64,000 nt of DNA, from the NCBI GenBank assembly GCA_963765105.1, contig CAVXUW010000004.1:496001-560000 (forward strand), written 5' to 3'. Source of the DNA: CALMEC01 sp963765105. GTDB taxonomy: Bacteria > Actinomycetota > Thermoleophilia > Miltoncostaeales > Miltoncostaeaceae. Numbering within the stretch: the stretch's first letter is position 1; every line of letters begins with the position of its first letter. The notes below the pieces were generated by a model. That model saw only the letters and a list, made by a program, of their open reading frames with translations. It had not been told where the DNA came from and did no database searches. This document shows, piece after piece, positions 1-8,990 of the stretch. The translations under genes were made by a program, and so were the position numbers.

Positions 1-180
1 GGCTTCCGACAGCGGCGTATCGCGGACACGGGCAGGCCCGAACTCCTCCAGGAGTCCAAGGCTCACGGCGTAGGCGCCGCCGTAACGGCCAACATCCTCG
101 CCCATGAGAAAGACGCGCTCATCGGTTTCGAGCGCTTCGCGGTGCGCCTCCCGCAGCGCCTCACGGTAGGTCGTGCTCAT
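1..180 (-). CDS. 2-oxoacid dehydrogenase E1 component, beta subunit (N-terminal part)
   Basis: The first 60 codons of a gene that runs off the left edge. The peptide opens with MSTTYREAL and contains VFLMGEDVGRYGGAY and a later RVRDTPLSEA, the hallmark N-terminal segments of the transketolase-like beta subunit of pyruvate, acetoin or branched-chain 2-oxoacid dehydrogenases. With the alpha subunit it forms the thiamine-diphosphate-dependent E1 that decarboxylates a 2-oxoacid and passes the acyl group to a lipoyl E2. The ATG overlaps the stop of the upstream alpha gene by four bases, so the two are translationally coupled. The substrate cannot be told from this piece. Confidence 0.9.
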   Translation of the reverse strand, partial: MSTTYREALREAHREALETDERVFLMGEDVGRYGGAYAVSLGLLEEFGPARVRDTPLSEA

Positions 181-1166
181 CGGTCCTCGCGTTCGGTCAT
201 CACGAAGCGGGTGAGGTCGGCAACCGGCTCCCATGTGCCAGCTTCGGCGTAAGAGATGGCAGCAGCAACCTCGGCAGCCGCTGTCGCCTCAATCGTCGCG
301 ACATGGGCCGCGAGCCCGGGAACGCGGGCGACCAGCGCGTCGATGGGGTCGCGCTCGCGCCAGTGATCGATCTCGTCCTTCGATCGGTAGCGATCGGGGT
401 CGTACATGGAGTGTCCACGGAAACGGAAGGTACGCAGCTCGAGGAAGCGGGGCGTCCCTTCCTCGCGAACGGCAGCAGCGGCGCTCTCGGTTGCTCGACG
501 GCAGGCGACGACATCCATCCCGTCGACTGCCTCTGCGGGGATCCCGTAACCGCCAGCGAGGATGGCGATATCGGTCTGGGCGAGCGCGCGTTCGATCGCC
601 GTCCCCATCGCATAGCGGTTGTTCTCGCAGACGAAGAGCACCGGCAGCTTCCAGAGGGCCGCAAGGTTCATCGTCTCGTGGAACTCGCCCTCTGCGACGG
701 CCCCGTCGCCAAAGAAGCAGGCGGTGATGCGGCGCTCGCCCCGAAGATGGTCGGCGAGTGCTAAGCCGGCGGCGAGAGGGAGGCCTCCCGCCACGATGGC
801 GTTGCCGCCATAGAAGCGCCGGGTAACGTCGAACACATGCATGGACCCGCCGCGGCCGCGACTCGTTCCTTCCCGCTTCCCGAACATCTCGGCCATCAAG
901 ACCTCCATCGGGATCCCCCGCACGAGCGCGTGAGCGTGCTCACGGTAGGTCGCGACAATGGCGTCCTCATGGGTGAGGGCGCCGACCGCGCCCACGTTGG
1001 CGCCCTCCTCGCCAACCGCCAAGTGGAGAAATCCTCGTATTTTGGTCGCCCCATAGAGCTCGGCGCAGGCTTCCTCGAAGCGACGGACCCGGACCATCTG
1101 GCTGAGGAGGTCAACCGCCTCCTCAACGGCGACGCCAACCGATGTCTGCGCGGTCGACTCGTGCAT
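177..1166 (-). CDS. pdhA: 2-oxoacid (pyruvate/acetoin type) dehydrogenase E1 component, alpha subunit
   Basis: 329 residues, the usual size for a heterotetrameric E1 alpha. The thiamine-diphosphate motif is clear (GDGAVAEGEFHE, then NN in CENNRYAMG about 30 residues on), as are the GGSMH segment and the RGHSMYDP phosphorylation-loop region near residue 255. It decarboxylates a 2-oxoacid together with the beta subunit downstream, which overlaps it by ATGA. Its own ATG shares one base with the stop codon of the acyl-CoA synthetase, giving a three-gene operon. That context suits acetyl-CoA supply from pyruvate or acetoin plus acetate. The symbol is a family label; acetoin dehydrogenase (acoA-like) is equally possible. 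Confidence 0.88.
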   Translation of the reverse strand: MHESTAQTSVGVAVEEAVDLLSQMVRVRRFEEACAELYGATKIRGFLHLAVGEEGANVGAVGALTHEDAIVATYREHAHALVRGIPMEVLMAEMFGKREGTSRGRGGSMHVFDVTRRFYGGNAIVAGGLPLAAGLALADHLRGERRITACFFGDGAVAEGEFHETMNLAALWKLPVLFVCENNRYAMGTAIERALAQTDIAILAGGYGIPAEAVDGMDVVACRRATESAAAAVREEGTPRFLELRTFRFRGHSMYDPDRYRSKDEIDHWRERDPIDALVARVPGLAAHVATIEATAAAEVAAAISYAEAGTWEPVADLTRFVMTEREDR

Positions 1167-2923
1167 CAGTCGTGCTCCAGCGTCGAGAGGTCACCGGCCG
1201 GGAGGCCAAGTTCCTCCGCCTTCAGCAGGCGACGCATGATCTTGCCGCTCCTTGTGTGCGGGAGCTGATCGCGGAACGCGATCGCCCGCGGAGCGATCGA
1301 CGCACCCAGGCGGCGGCGGGCGTGGGCGAGAATGTCGCGACGCAGAGCATCGTCTGCCACGTGCCCCTGGTGCAGGGAGACGAACGCCTTGACGGTCTCG
1401 CCGGCGACGGGGTCGGGAACACCGATAACGCCGGCCTCTGCAACCGCCGGATGCTCGGTGAGAACCCGCTCGACCTCGAATGGGCCGATCAGATGACCGG
1501 CCGACTTGATCACGTCGTCTCCCCGTCCCACGAACCAGTAGTAGCCGTCCTCGTCGCGAGTGACCAGGTCACCAGAGAGGTACCAACCGTCGACGAACGA
1601 TCGCTGGTAGCGCTCGTCCTCGTCGAGGTAGGCCCGAAACATTGATGGCCAGCCCGCACGGAGGGCGAGCTCACCCTGGGTGCCTGGGGCGTCGACGACC
1701 TCAACGCCGTTTCCGACCCGGCGGACGACGGCCGCCTCCACGCCAGGCAAGGGACGTCCCATCGATCCGGGTTTGACGTCGCAAGCGGCGAAGTTCGCGA
1801 TCATGATCGCGCCAGTCTCGGTCTGCCACCAGTTGTCGTGAATCGGACGACCGAGAACCTCGGAACCCCAAACCACTGCCTCTGCGTTGAGTGGTTCCCC
1901 GACGCTGGCGATGAAGCGAAGAGCCGACAGGTCGTGCTCGGCGGGCAACTCGTCGCCGAGGCGCATGAGTCGGCGGATCGCTGTCGGAGCTGTGTACCAG
2001 ACGGTCACCCGCTCGCGCTCGAGCACCTGGTACCAACGCTCGGCGTCGAACTCGCCCTCCTCCACAATCAGTGTTGCCCCGATTGTGAGCGGGGCGATGA
2101 TGCCGTAGGACGTGCCCGTAACCCACCCGGGGTCGGCGGTACACCAGAAGACATCTTCGCGGTGGAGGTCGAGTGCGAACTGAGCTGTCGCGTGATGAGC
2201 GACGACCGCCTCATGAACGTGCACCGCACCCTTTGGTGTGCCGGTCGTCCCGCTTGTGAAGTGAAGAAGGGCCGGAGTCTCTGGCCGGGTCGCTCTCGCG
2301 CTCGCCTGTGGTGAAGCGAGCGCGAGAGCGACCGTCAGGTCGCGTCCCCCCGGGATACCGGCGGGTTCCCCGATCACGAGAATGTGCTCGAGGTTGGGCA
2401 GGTCGTCGCGGATCTGAGCAACCTTGGTGGCGTAGAGGCCGCTCGTGGTGACCAGCACCCGGGCGTTTCCTTTCTGCAGGCGCTGGCGGATCGGCTCGGG
2501 ACCGAAGGCGGAGAAGAGCGGGCAGAACACACCACCGTACTTCAGCGTCCCAAGCGCAGCGATGTAGAGCTCAGGGATGCGGCCGCACGCTGCGAAGACT
2601 CGTTCGCCCGCAGTGACGCCAAGTGCGGCGAGCAGGTTGGCGAAGCGGTTGGTCTGTTCACAGAGGTCCCCGTAGGTGATGTCGCGCACGTGTCCGTCGG
2701 AGGCGAGCCACCGAATGGCCGGGTGGGCGCGGTGTGGGCCGGAGGCGTGACGATCGACCGCTTCGTGGGCGATGTTCAGGGCACCGCCGGGAAGCCCGTC
2801 GAGCGCCGCGCGCGCAGTCGCCCACGAAAATCCTGCGCAGGCGGCCTCGTAATCAACCAAGTGATGGGTCGTCCCCGCCGCCGGGCGGAGCTTGCGAATC
2901 GCGTCGACGGTCGAGGTAGCCAT
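1166..2923 (-). CDS. acetyl-CoA synthetase-like AMP-forming acyl-CoA synthetase
   Basis: 585 residues of the ANL superfamily, which activates a carboxylate to acyl-AMP and then acyl-CoA. The P-loop is HFTSGTTGTPKG at about residue 220; an NWWQTETG motif near 370, typical of acetyl/propionyl-CoA synthetases, and the C-terminal lysine in SGKIMRRLLK are present. It is shorter than the approximately 650-residue Acs and nearer the Bacillus AcsA size. A GEPA motif and the position before the E1 genes suggest acetate or another short acid as substrate (inference). First gene of the operon; 132 bp of non-coding sequence separates it from the next gene upstream. Confidence 0.88.
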   Translation of the reverse strand: MATSTVDAIRKLRPAAGTTHHLVDYEAACAGFSWATARAALDGLPGGALNIAHEAVDRHASGPHRAHPAIRWLASDGHVRDITYGDLCEQTNRFANLLAALGVTAGERVFAACGRIPELYIAALGTLKYGGVFCPLFSAFGPEPIRQRLQKGNARVLVTTSGLYATKVAQIRDDLPNLEHILVIGEPAGIPGGRDLTVALALASPQASARATRPETPALLHFTSGTTGTPKGAVHVHEAVVAHHATAQFALDLHREDVFWCTADPGWVTGTSYGIIAPLTIGATLIVEEGEFDAERWYQVLERERVTVWYTAPTAIRRLMRLGDELPAEHDLSALRFIASVGEPLNAEAVVWGSEVLGRPIHDNWWQTETGAIMIANFAACDVKPGSMGRPLPGVEAAVVRRVGNGVEVVDAPGTQGELALRAGWPSMFRAYLDEDERYQRSFVDGWYLSGDLVTRDEDGYYWFVGRGDDVIKSAGHLIGPFEVERVLTEHPAVAEAGVIGVPDPVAGETVKAFVSLHQGHVADDALRRDILAHARRRLGASIAPRAIAFRDQLPHTRSGKIMRRLLKAEELGLPAGDLSTLEHD

Positions 2924-3055
2924 GCCGTCCTACGGTCGACGACGAACTGCCTTCAGCCATCCGTAACCGCCACGGGCCGTGCTTCGGGAAACCCCTGGCC
3001 CCGCGAGCCCGGCAACCGCGGGGAGGCACGCTCACGACTCCCGGCGGGAACGGAC

Positions 3056-4462
3056 TCAGGAAGGGGCTCCGTGCGATGCCGATTCATTGGCCGACCGCCC
3101 GGCCGACGAAACGTCGGCAAGGTGACGGGTGAACCAGACGGCAGCGAGCCGCGCGACCTGCTCAAGTGCTCCGGGCTCCTCAAACAAGTGCGTCGCACCG
3201 GGGACGATCTCGAGGGCGGCTTCGCAGCGTAGCTGTGTGAGGGCTTCACGGTTGAGATCGATCACCACATGGTCCAAGCCGCCGACGATGAGCAGGGTCG
3301 GGGCCCGCACCGCAGTGAGCCGGGGTGTCGCGAGGTCGGGACGCCCTCCGCGTGACACGACTGCCTGGACGTCGGCGCCGGGTTCGGCCGCTGCCCAAAG
3401 TGCGGCTCCGGCTCCGGTACTCGCCCCGAAGTAGCCGATTTTCAGGTTCCCTGTTCCCGGTCGACGGCGCACCCAGCGCGTCGCCGCACCGAGGCGTTCA
3501 GCCAGCAGAGTGATATCAAAGACATTTGCTCGCTCGCGCTCCTCAGCGCGCGTGAGTAGGTCAATGAGCAGCGTCGCGAGTCCGACGTCGTTGAGTACTG
3601 CGGCGACCCGTCGATTGCGCGGGCTTTGCCGACTCGAGCCGCTCCCGTGCGCGAACACCACGATGCCCACCGCATGGTCGGGCACGGCGAAGTCACCAAT
3701 GATCTCGCTACCAACGACGGGAATGCGTATGTCGCAGCGCTCCAAGATCTCGCGGCGCTCCAACGCACTCACCGATCGTTCCCCAGCCAGAGGAGCAGGG
3801 CCCGTCCCCGCCCGACCGGACTGATTTGCCGCGGCAAGCAAGGCGTTCACCTCCGTATCCGTGGTCTGATCGAAGTTCGTGTACCAGTAGCCAACCGCCC
3901 ACATCGAATCCGGCTGTTGCAAGCAGACGATCTCGTCGCACTCATGCGCGAGCGCGTCGACCGTTTCCGCGGCGCCGACGGGCACTGCGAGCACGAGCCG
4001 CCGGGGTTTACGCTCGCGTAACGCGCGCAACGCAGCGCGTGCCGTGCCACCGGTCGCAAGCCCGTCGTCGACGAGAATGACTGTTCGTCCCCTGATGTCG
4101 AGTTGGGCTCGATCGCCGCGGTAGCGCCGCATCCGCTCGTCCAGCTCATGGTGGGCACGCTGCGTCGCGTGCTCGATCTCCTCGGGACTGAGTTGAAGCG
4201 AGCGCAGCGCGAAATCGTTCAGGACGCGAACGCCGCCCTCGGCAATTGCGCCCATGCCGAGCTCCGGATTTCCGGGAGCGCCGATCTTCCGCACGACGAG
4301 CACGTCGAGAGGCGCATCCAGCGCACGGGCAACCTCGAAAGCGACAGGCACACCGCCGCGCGGGAGAGCTATGACCACGGGGTTCTCGGCCGCCAATACG
4401 TGCAGCCGATGAGCGAGCCGACGACCGGCGTCGTGGCGATCGTTGAAGATTCGTAACGTCAT
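3056..4462 (-). CDS. phosphoribosyltransferase / dienelactone hydrolase-like fusion protein
   Basis: 468 residues in two parts. Residues about 1-215 are a type I phosphoribosyltransferase, with an ALPRGGVPVA segment and the PRPP loop VILVDDGLATGGTA. Residues about 235-450 are an alpha/beta hydrolase of the dienelactone hydrolase type, with VFAHGSGSSRQSPRNR, a nucleophile-elbow-like GYFGASTGAG, an Asp in GLDHVV and a late His in GATHLF. Both folds are found as separate or fused proteins in stress islands of high-GC bacteria. The natural substrate is unknown; nucleobase salvage is only a family-level guess for the first half. It lies beside hsp20 on the same strand. Confidence 0.85.
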   Translation of the reverse strand: MTLRIFNDRHDAGRRLAHRLHVLAAENPVVIALPRGGVPVAFEVARALDAPLDVLVVRKIGAPGNPELGMGAIAEGGVRVLNDFALRSLQLSPEEIEHATQRAHHELDERMRRYRGDRAQLDIRGRTVILVDDGLATGGTARAALRALRERKPRRLVLAVPVGAAETVDALAHECDEIVCLQQPDSMWAVGYWYTNFDQTTDTEVNALLAAANQSGRAGTGPAPLAGERSVSALERREILERCDIRIPVVGSEIIGDFAVPDHAVGIVVFAHGSGSSRQSPRNRRVAAVLNDVGLATLLIDLLTRAEERERANVFDITLLAERLGAATRWVRRRPGTGNLKIGYFGASTGAGAALWAAAEPGADVQAVVSRGGRPDLATPRLTAVRAPTLLIVGGLDHVVIDLNREALTQLRCEAALEIVPGATHLFEEPGALEQVARLAAVWFTRHLADVSSAGRSANESASHGAPS

Positions 4463-4567
4463 CAGTGTCCCAGGCGAGGTGGCAATCAGCGGCAGTCATG
4501 CGTGACGACCCGCAGTTGAAAGTCAGAGGAAGTACACGCGTCGGGCGAAAACCGGCGCGATATGTCG

Positions 4568-5008
4568 TCAGCCGCCCGGGTTGACCGCGATGACCTTTGG
4601 TTCCGGGACGGTGGGCTTGGGGATCGTGATCTTCAGCACCCCGTAGGCAACGCCCGCCGAGATGTCATCTTCCGAGATCCCACGCGGCAGCGCAAACGTT
4701 CGCTCGAAGCCACCGTAGGAGCGCTCGAGGCGATACGAATGCTCCTCACTCACCTCTTCCGTGAGGTGCCGCTCACCCGAGATGTGCAGGGTCCCGTTCT
4801 GGACGGTGATATGGATGTCCTCGTCTTTGACCCCGGGTAGCTCGGCCGTGACGATGATGTCGTCATCGGTCTCGATGACGTCGCTGGTGGGTGACCACCG
4901 TTGTGGCACGGTAGCACCAGCTCCAGCTCGCGCCATGAGGCGTTCCATGTCCGATCGCAGGGAGCCGAACCCCCCAAGCGGGTCCCAGCGGATAATGTCG
5001 GTCAGCAC
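4568..5008 (-). CDS. Hsp20/alpha-crystallin family small heat shock protein
   Basis: 146 residues, a holdase that keeps unfolded proteins soluble. The alpha-crystallin domain runs from about residue 40 to 130 (DDIIVTAELPGVKDEDI, FALPRGI, GVLKITIPK), followed by a short VIAV tail resembling the I-X-I/V motif used for oligomer contacts. The start is a GTG at 5008, followed by LTDIIRWDP and preceded by GAGAGGAAC at good spacing. The open frame continues upstream to 5512, but that stretch is unlike a protein. It shares strand and neighbourhood with the phosphoribosyltransferase fusion. Confidence 0.92.
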   Translation of the reverse strand: MLTDIIRWDPLGGFGSLRSDMERLMARAGAGATVPQRWSPTSDVIETDDDIIVTAELPGVKDEDIHITVQNGTLHISGERHLTEEVSEEHSYRLERSYGGFERTFALPRGISEDDISAGVAYGVLKITIPKPTVPEPKVIAVNPGG

Positions 5009-5670
5009 GATGTTCCTCTCGTTCGATCGTTTCCCTGAACGTAGCCTCCGCGACCACCCTCGGCGTCCGTGCGGCCCCTGATCGGCCTTGCGGGAGGTCC
5101 AGGGCGTCACGGCAACGACCTCGACAGCGGAGCCACATATCCTCCAGGCGCTGTGACACATGACCCACGCGGAGTGTCTCCCGACGAACTGTCCGCCAAG
5201 GCGACGATCACGCGCCGAATCGACTGTTGGGAACCCGTCTTCCCGAACGGCGGAACCATCATCCGCTGTGACGTTGCTCGTGTTCGGCTCCGTCCCGAGC
5301 ACGGCCGGCCAGTGAGGACGTTCGGCGTTCGGCCGGCCCAACGCTCTCGGGTCTCGGGGCACGAATCCGTCGTCGGAAGGACGGTCAGAGATCCCGACGC
5401 TCCGGATGGCCTGGACAAGATCACGCAAACCACGGTCTCGAGCCGCGCGCTGGTTGGTCCTCCTCGTCGGCTGTGCGGATCTCGCACCCGAGGCAAACGG
5501 CCAGGGCGTCACCCGACCCGGTGGTTCGTTGGGGCAAAGCTGCGGACATCCGGACGTGCTCAGTCCGTGGTCGCCCCGATGCGCCGGCTGTCCTCGTGGT
5601 CGACGCTTGCGGTGTTCGCGCGATCGTTGAGGCGCAAATCCCGTAGCGCTCCCGGAAGGAGGTTGTGACG
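5009..5670. other. 662-bp region without a convincing gene
   Basis: Lies between the divergent hsp20 and CoA-binding genes. Several open frames cross it on both strands, but all are rich in Arg, Pro and Ser, lack recognisable motifs and mirror GC-rich composition. It probably contains the promoters of both flanking genes; no clear -35/-10 pair or operator was found. Confidence 0.5.
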
Positions 5671-6147
5671 ATGCCCGCGATCCACGAGGCTGCTTCCGCG
5701 TTTCTGACCAACCAGCGGGTTGCCGTCACCGGCGTTTCCCGAAATCCGAAGCAACACGGAGCCAATGTTGTCTATCGACGCCTCCGCGGACGCGGTTACC
5801 AGGTCTTTCCCGTCAATCCGAACGCGGAGACAGTGGAGGGTGATACCGCCTACCACGACCTTGGCTCAATTCCTGGCGGCGTCGACGCCGTCGTCATCGC
5901 CACGAACCCGGAGGCCGCCGAGGACACCATGCATGAGTGCGTAGACCTCGGCATCCAACATGTCTGGATGCATCGCTCCTACGGAGGCGGGAGCGTTTCC
6001 CGGGTCGCCGCCGACTATGGCCGTCAGCACGGCATCACGGTCATCGACGGGGGTTGCCCACTGATGTTCAATCCCGTCGCCGACGTCGGGCACAAGGCAA
6101 TGCGCGTCATTTTCACGCTCAACGGCAACGTGCCTCGGGAGGTATGA
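5671..6147 (+). CDS. CoA-binding domain protein (YccU-like)
   Basis: 158 residues with a Rossmann-type CoA-binding fold: VAVTGVSRNPKQHGANV at the N-terminus, a middle VIATNPEAAEDTM and a late GCPLMFNP segment that closes the pocket in this family. Members bind CoA or acyl-CoA; the physiological role is mostly unknown. The ATG at 5671 sits eight bases after GGAAGGAGG; a GTG at 5665 would be too close to it. The last codons overlap the ATG of the copper ATPase (ATGA), so the two are co-translated, which hints at a shared stress or metal role. Confidence 0.88.
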   Translation: MPAIHEAASAFLTNQRVAVTGVSRNPKQHGANVVYRRLRGRGYQVFPVNPNAETVEGDTAYHDLGSIPGGVDAVVIATNPEAAEDTMHECVDLGIQHVWMHRSYGGGSVSRVAADYGRQHGITVIDGGCPLMFNPVADVGHKAMRVIFTLNGNVPREV

Positions 6148-8414
6148 GCCCGGGAGAGAAGCGAACGCTCAGATTAGCGCGACCACGGGTCGCGAGCACG
6201 GGGCAACCCAGAACGGAGCAGACGACGCAACAACCAGTAGCCGAATCCCACAACGCGAAGAAGCAGGACCCAATCAACGCGACACCGAGCGAGCCGACGG
6301 AGGTGCGCTTAGATCTCGAAGGGATGACCTGCACATCGTGCGCTGCCCGGATTGAAAAGCACCTCAACAGAGTCGCGGGCGTCGAGGCCTCGGTCAACTT
6401 CGCGACGGAGCAGGCAACCGTCCGTTGCGAACCCTCCGTAGCCTTCTCGACCCTCGTCGACGCGGTGGAGTCCGCGGGCTATCACGCCCGCCTGACTCCA
6501 CCAGCACGCGAGGCACAGGACCTCCGTGCGACTGACGGGCGCGCGCACCATGACGAAGCCTTCGTCCTGCTGTACCGGCGTTTGGTCATCGCGTTTGTGC
6601 TCACCGCCCCCGTCGCGTTGATTTCAATGGTGTCGCCCCTGCAATTCGCGGGCTGGGAATGGGTCGCGTTTGCCCTCGCGACGCCCGTCGTCTTCTTCTG
6701 CGGAGCGCGCTTTCATCGCGTCGCAGGGAAGAGCGCTCGCCAGACAACGGCAACCATGGATACGCTGATCTCGATGAGCACGCTCTCGGCCTGGGCGTGG
6801 TCGGTGATTGTCCTCGTCGGCGGCCTGAGCGCAGATACGTACTTCGAGGTGGCAGCGGTGATCACTACGCTGATCCTGCTCGGTCAGTATCTCGAGACTC
6901 GGGCGAAGAACCGCTCATCCGAGGCGATCCGCACGCTGCTGGAACTGGGCGCAAAAGAGGCGCACGTTGTGCGCAACGGTCAGGAGGTGCTGATCCCCGT
7001 CAGTGAAGTTCGCGTCGGGGAGTTGATCGTCGTACGTCCCGGCGAGAAGATCGCCACCGACGGAATCGTCGAGGAGGGAGCTTCTGCGATCGATGAGGCG
7101 ATGCTCACCGGAGAATCACTCCCAGTCGAGGTCGCGGTGGGCTCAGAAGTTGCCGGGGCAACCATCAACACCTATGGCCGCGTCGTCGTCCGGGCGACGA
7201 GAATTGGCAAGGACACAGCGTTAGCTCAGATGGCGCGCCTGGTCGAAACGGCCCAGTCGGGGAAGGCGCCGGTGCAGCGCCTCGCCGATCGGGTATCGGC
7301 AGTCTTTGTTCCCGTCGTCATCGTCATCGCTCTCGCAACACTGAGCGGATGGCTGATGTCGGGTGCAGGAACGGCAACAGCGTTTACCGCAGCCGTCGCA
7401 GTACTGATCATCGCGTGCCCGTGCGCGCTTGGCCTCGCGACGCCGACCGCGTTGATGGTGGGAACGGGTCGCGGCGCCCAGCTCGGCATTGTGATCAAGG
7501 GCCCGCAGATTCTGGAACAGACACGGCGCATCGGAACGATTGTTCTGGACAAGACCGGCACGATCACCGAAGGAAAGATGGAACTTGCCGACATTGTTCT
7601 CTACGACGGCGCGACGCGGGCAGACGCACTCCGGCTCAGCGGGGCCGTCGAGTCGGCATCCGAGCATCCCATCGCCCAAGCGATCGCCGGAGCGGCACGA
7701 CGGGAGCTTGGTGAGCTACCCCGGGTCACGGACTTTCGGAATCTGCCCGGCGTCGGCGTTCGCGGCATCGTCGAGGGGCGGCGGGTGGAGGTTGGGCGCC
7801 GTGACGGCGCGGTCACCGTCTCCTGGGACGGGCAGGCGCGTGCAAGCCTCATCGTTCGCGACACCGTTAAGCCGACCAGTGCCGAGGCGATCAGCCAGCT
7901 CAAACAGCTTGGTCTCACCCCAGTGCTGATGACCGGCGACAATGCGGCGACTGCCAGGAGGGTCGCGAGCGAGGTTGGAATCGAACGCGTGCTGGCTGAG
8001 GTCTACCCGGCAGACAAGGTCGCCGAGGTCAGGCGGCTACAAGAATCCGGACAGGTCGTTGCAATGGTCGGCGATGGCGTCAACGACGCTCCTGCGCTCG
8101 CACAGGCCGACCTGGGGCTGTCGATCGGCACGGGAACGGACGTTGCCATCGAAGCGTCCGACCTGACACTGGTCTCTGGAGATCTTCGTGCTGCCGTCGA
8201 CGCGATTCGGCTGGCGCGCAGAACCCTCCGCACCATCAAGGCAAACCTCTTCTGGGCTTTCGCGTACAACGTCGCCGCGATCCCCCTCGCTGTGGCCGGG
8301 CGGCTCAACCCAATGATCGCCGCCGGGGCGATGGCCGCATCGAGCCTGATCGTCGTCGCCCACAGCCTGCAACTCCGGAGTTTCCGCAGCGTCCGGGAAG
8401 AAACATCCTCATGA
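6144..8414 (+). CDS. copper-type heavy metal translocating P1B ATPase
   Basis: 756 residues. A heavy-metal-associated domain near residues 50-115 carries GMTCTSCAAR. About eight membrane segments follow, with the ion-site motif CPC in IACPCALGLATP (P1B-1 type, Cu+/Ag+), the phosphorylation motif DKTGTITEG, an HP dipeptide in SEHPIAQ, and GDGVNDAPALAQADLG. It pumps monovalent copper out of the cytosol using ATP. The ATG at 6144 overlaps the preceding stop; the open frame reaches back to 5937 but that part is antisense-like. The first about 45 residues are polar and poorly conserved. Copper specificity follows from the CPC motif. Confidence 0.93.
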   Translation: MSPGEKRTLRLARPRVASTGQPRTEQTTQQPVAESHNAKKQDPINATPSEPTEVRLDLEGMTCTSCAARIEKHLNRVAGVEASVNFATEQATVRCEPSVAFSTLVDAVESAGYHARLTPPAREAQDLRATDGRAHHDEAFVLLYRRLVIAFVLTAPVALISMVSPLQFAGWEWVAFALATPVVFFCGARFHRVAGKSARQTTATMDTLISMSTLSAWAWSVIVLVGGLSADTYFEVAAVITTLILLGQYLETRAKNRSSEAIRTLLELGAKEAHVVRNGQEVLIPVSEVRVGELIVVRPGEKIATDGIVEEGASAIDEAMLTGESLPVEVAVGSEVAGATINTYGRVVVRATRIGKDTALAQMARLVETAQSGKAPVQRLADRVSAVFVPVVIVIALATLSGWLMSGAGTATAFTAAVAVLIIACPCALGLATPTALMVGTGRGAQLGIVIKGPQILEQTRRIGTIVLDKTGTITEGKMELADIVLYDGATRADALRLSGAVESASEHPIAQAIAGAARRELGELPRVTDFRNLPGVGVRGIVEGRRVEVGRRDGAVTVSWDGQARASLIVRDTVKPTSAEAISQLKQLGLTPVLMTGDNAATARRVASEVGIERVLAEVYPADKVAEVRRLQESGQVVAMVGDGVNDAPALAQADLGLSIGTGTDVAIEASDLTLVSGDLRAAVDAIRLARRTLRTIKANLFWAFAYNVAAIPLAVAGRLNPMIAAGAMAASSLIVVAHSLQLRSFRSVREETSS

Positions 8415-8549
8415 ATGAGTCCACTGCCGCGGCCCTCAGGTCCACCGCATCACCGGCACTCCAACAGGCCGGCGACGCTCGGCGCACATCTCGCGTTGTT
8501 CGATCCCACCTCGCGAGGAAGCCTGGCGATCGGTCGTGGGAGGCGTGTC

Positions 8550-8960
8550 ATGACCAACGTGCGATCGGTGTTGAAAACCACGGGCAACGCCACGTTCTCT
8601 TTCGAGCCCTCGCTACCGGTGCAACAAACACCTGGAGTAAGTGTGGGAGCCCGACATCGGTTCCGTGCTGTCTGTGAGAGGCAGGCTGGTGGGGCTCTTT
8701 GACGAGCGACACTTTGCACGATGCGTTGCCCAGGACGGAAGGGCCTGAATCGACCTCGTCGGCGGCAAAATGAGGGAAAGGAGCGTTCTCTCTGTATCTC
8801 CCCACTCCACCATCGACGAGTGCCTGGGGTTGATGACCGAACGTCGCACACGGCCTGTTCCGGTTCTCGACCACGGCGAGCTCGTCGGCGTCGCGAGCAT
8901 TGGTGACATCGTCAACGAGCTCATCGCCGACAACGACCTGGCAATCGACCAACTCGAGCC
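8550..8960 (+). pseudogene. decayed CBS-domain protein gene
   Basis: The start reads MTNVRSVLKTTGNATFS, the usual opening of two-CBS-domain proteins. After a one-base frame change near 8620-8660 the +1 frame gives GRLVGLFDERHFARCVAQDG, then an in-frame TGA at 8746-8748, then MRERSVLSVSPHSTIDECLG, ERRTRPVPVLDHGELVGVAS and SIGDIVNELIADND. The order matches a complete CBS pair (adenosyl-ligand-sensing module), but a frameshift plus a stop break it, and the end runs into the convergent GGDEF-EAL gene. Either a pseudogene or sequence error; the additional internal stop favours true decay. Confidence 0.72.
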
Positions 8961-8990
8961 TTCACATCGCCGGCCGGTGAGGACTCGATG

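Noticed and set aside
5008..5512. N-terminal extension of the Hsp20 frame
   Set aside because: The upstream 168 codons are Arg/Ser/Pro-rich and unlike any domain, and a GTG with a good ribosome-binding site precedes the conserved Hsp20 start at 5008.
5937..6143. N-terminal extension of the copper ATPase frame
   Set aside because: It overlaps the CoA-binding gene in another frame; ATG 6144 overlaps that gene's stop in the normal ATGA arrangement.
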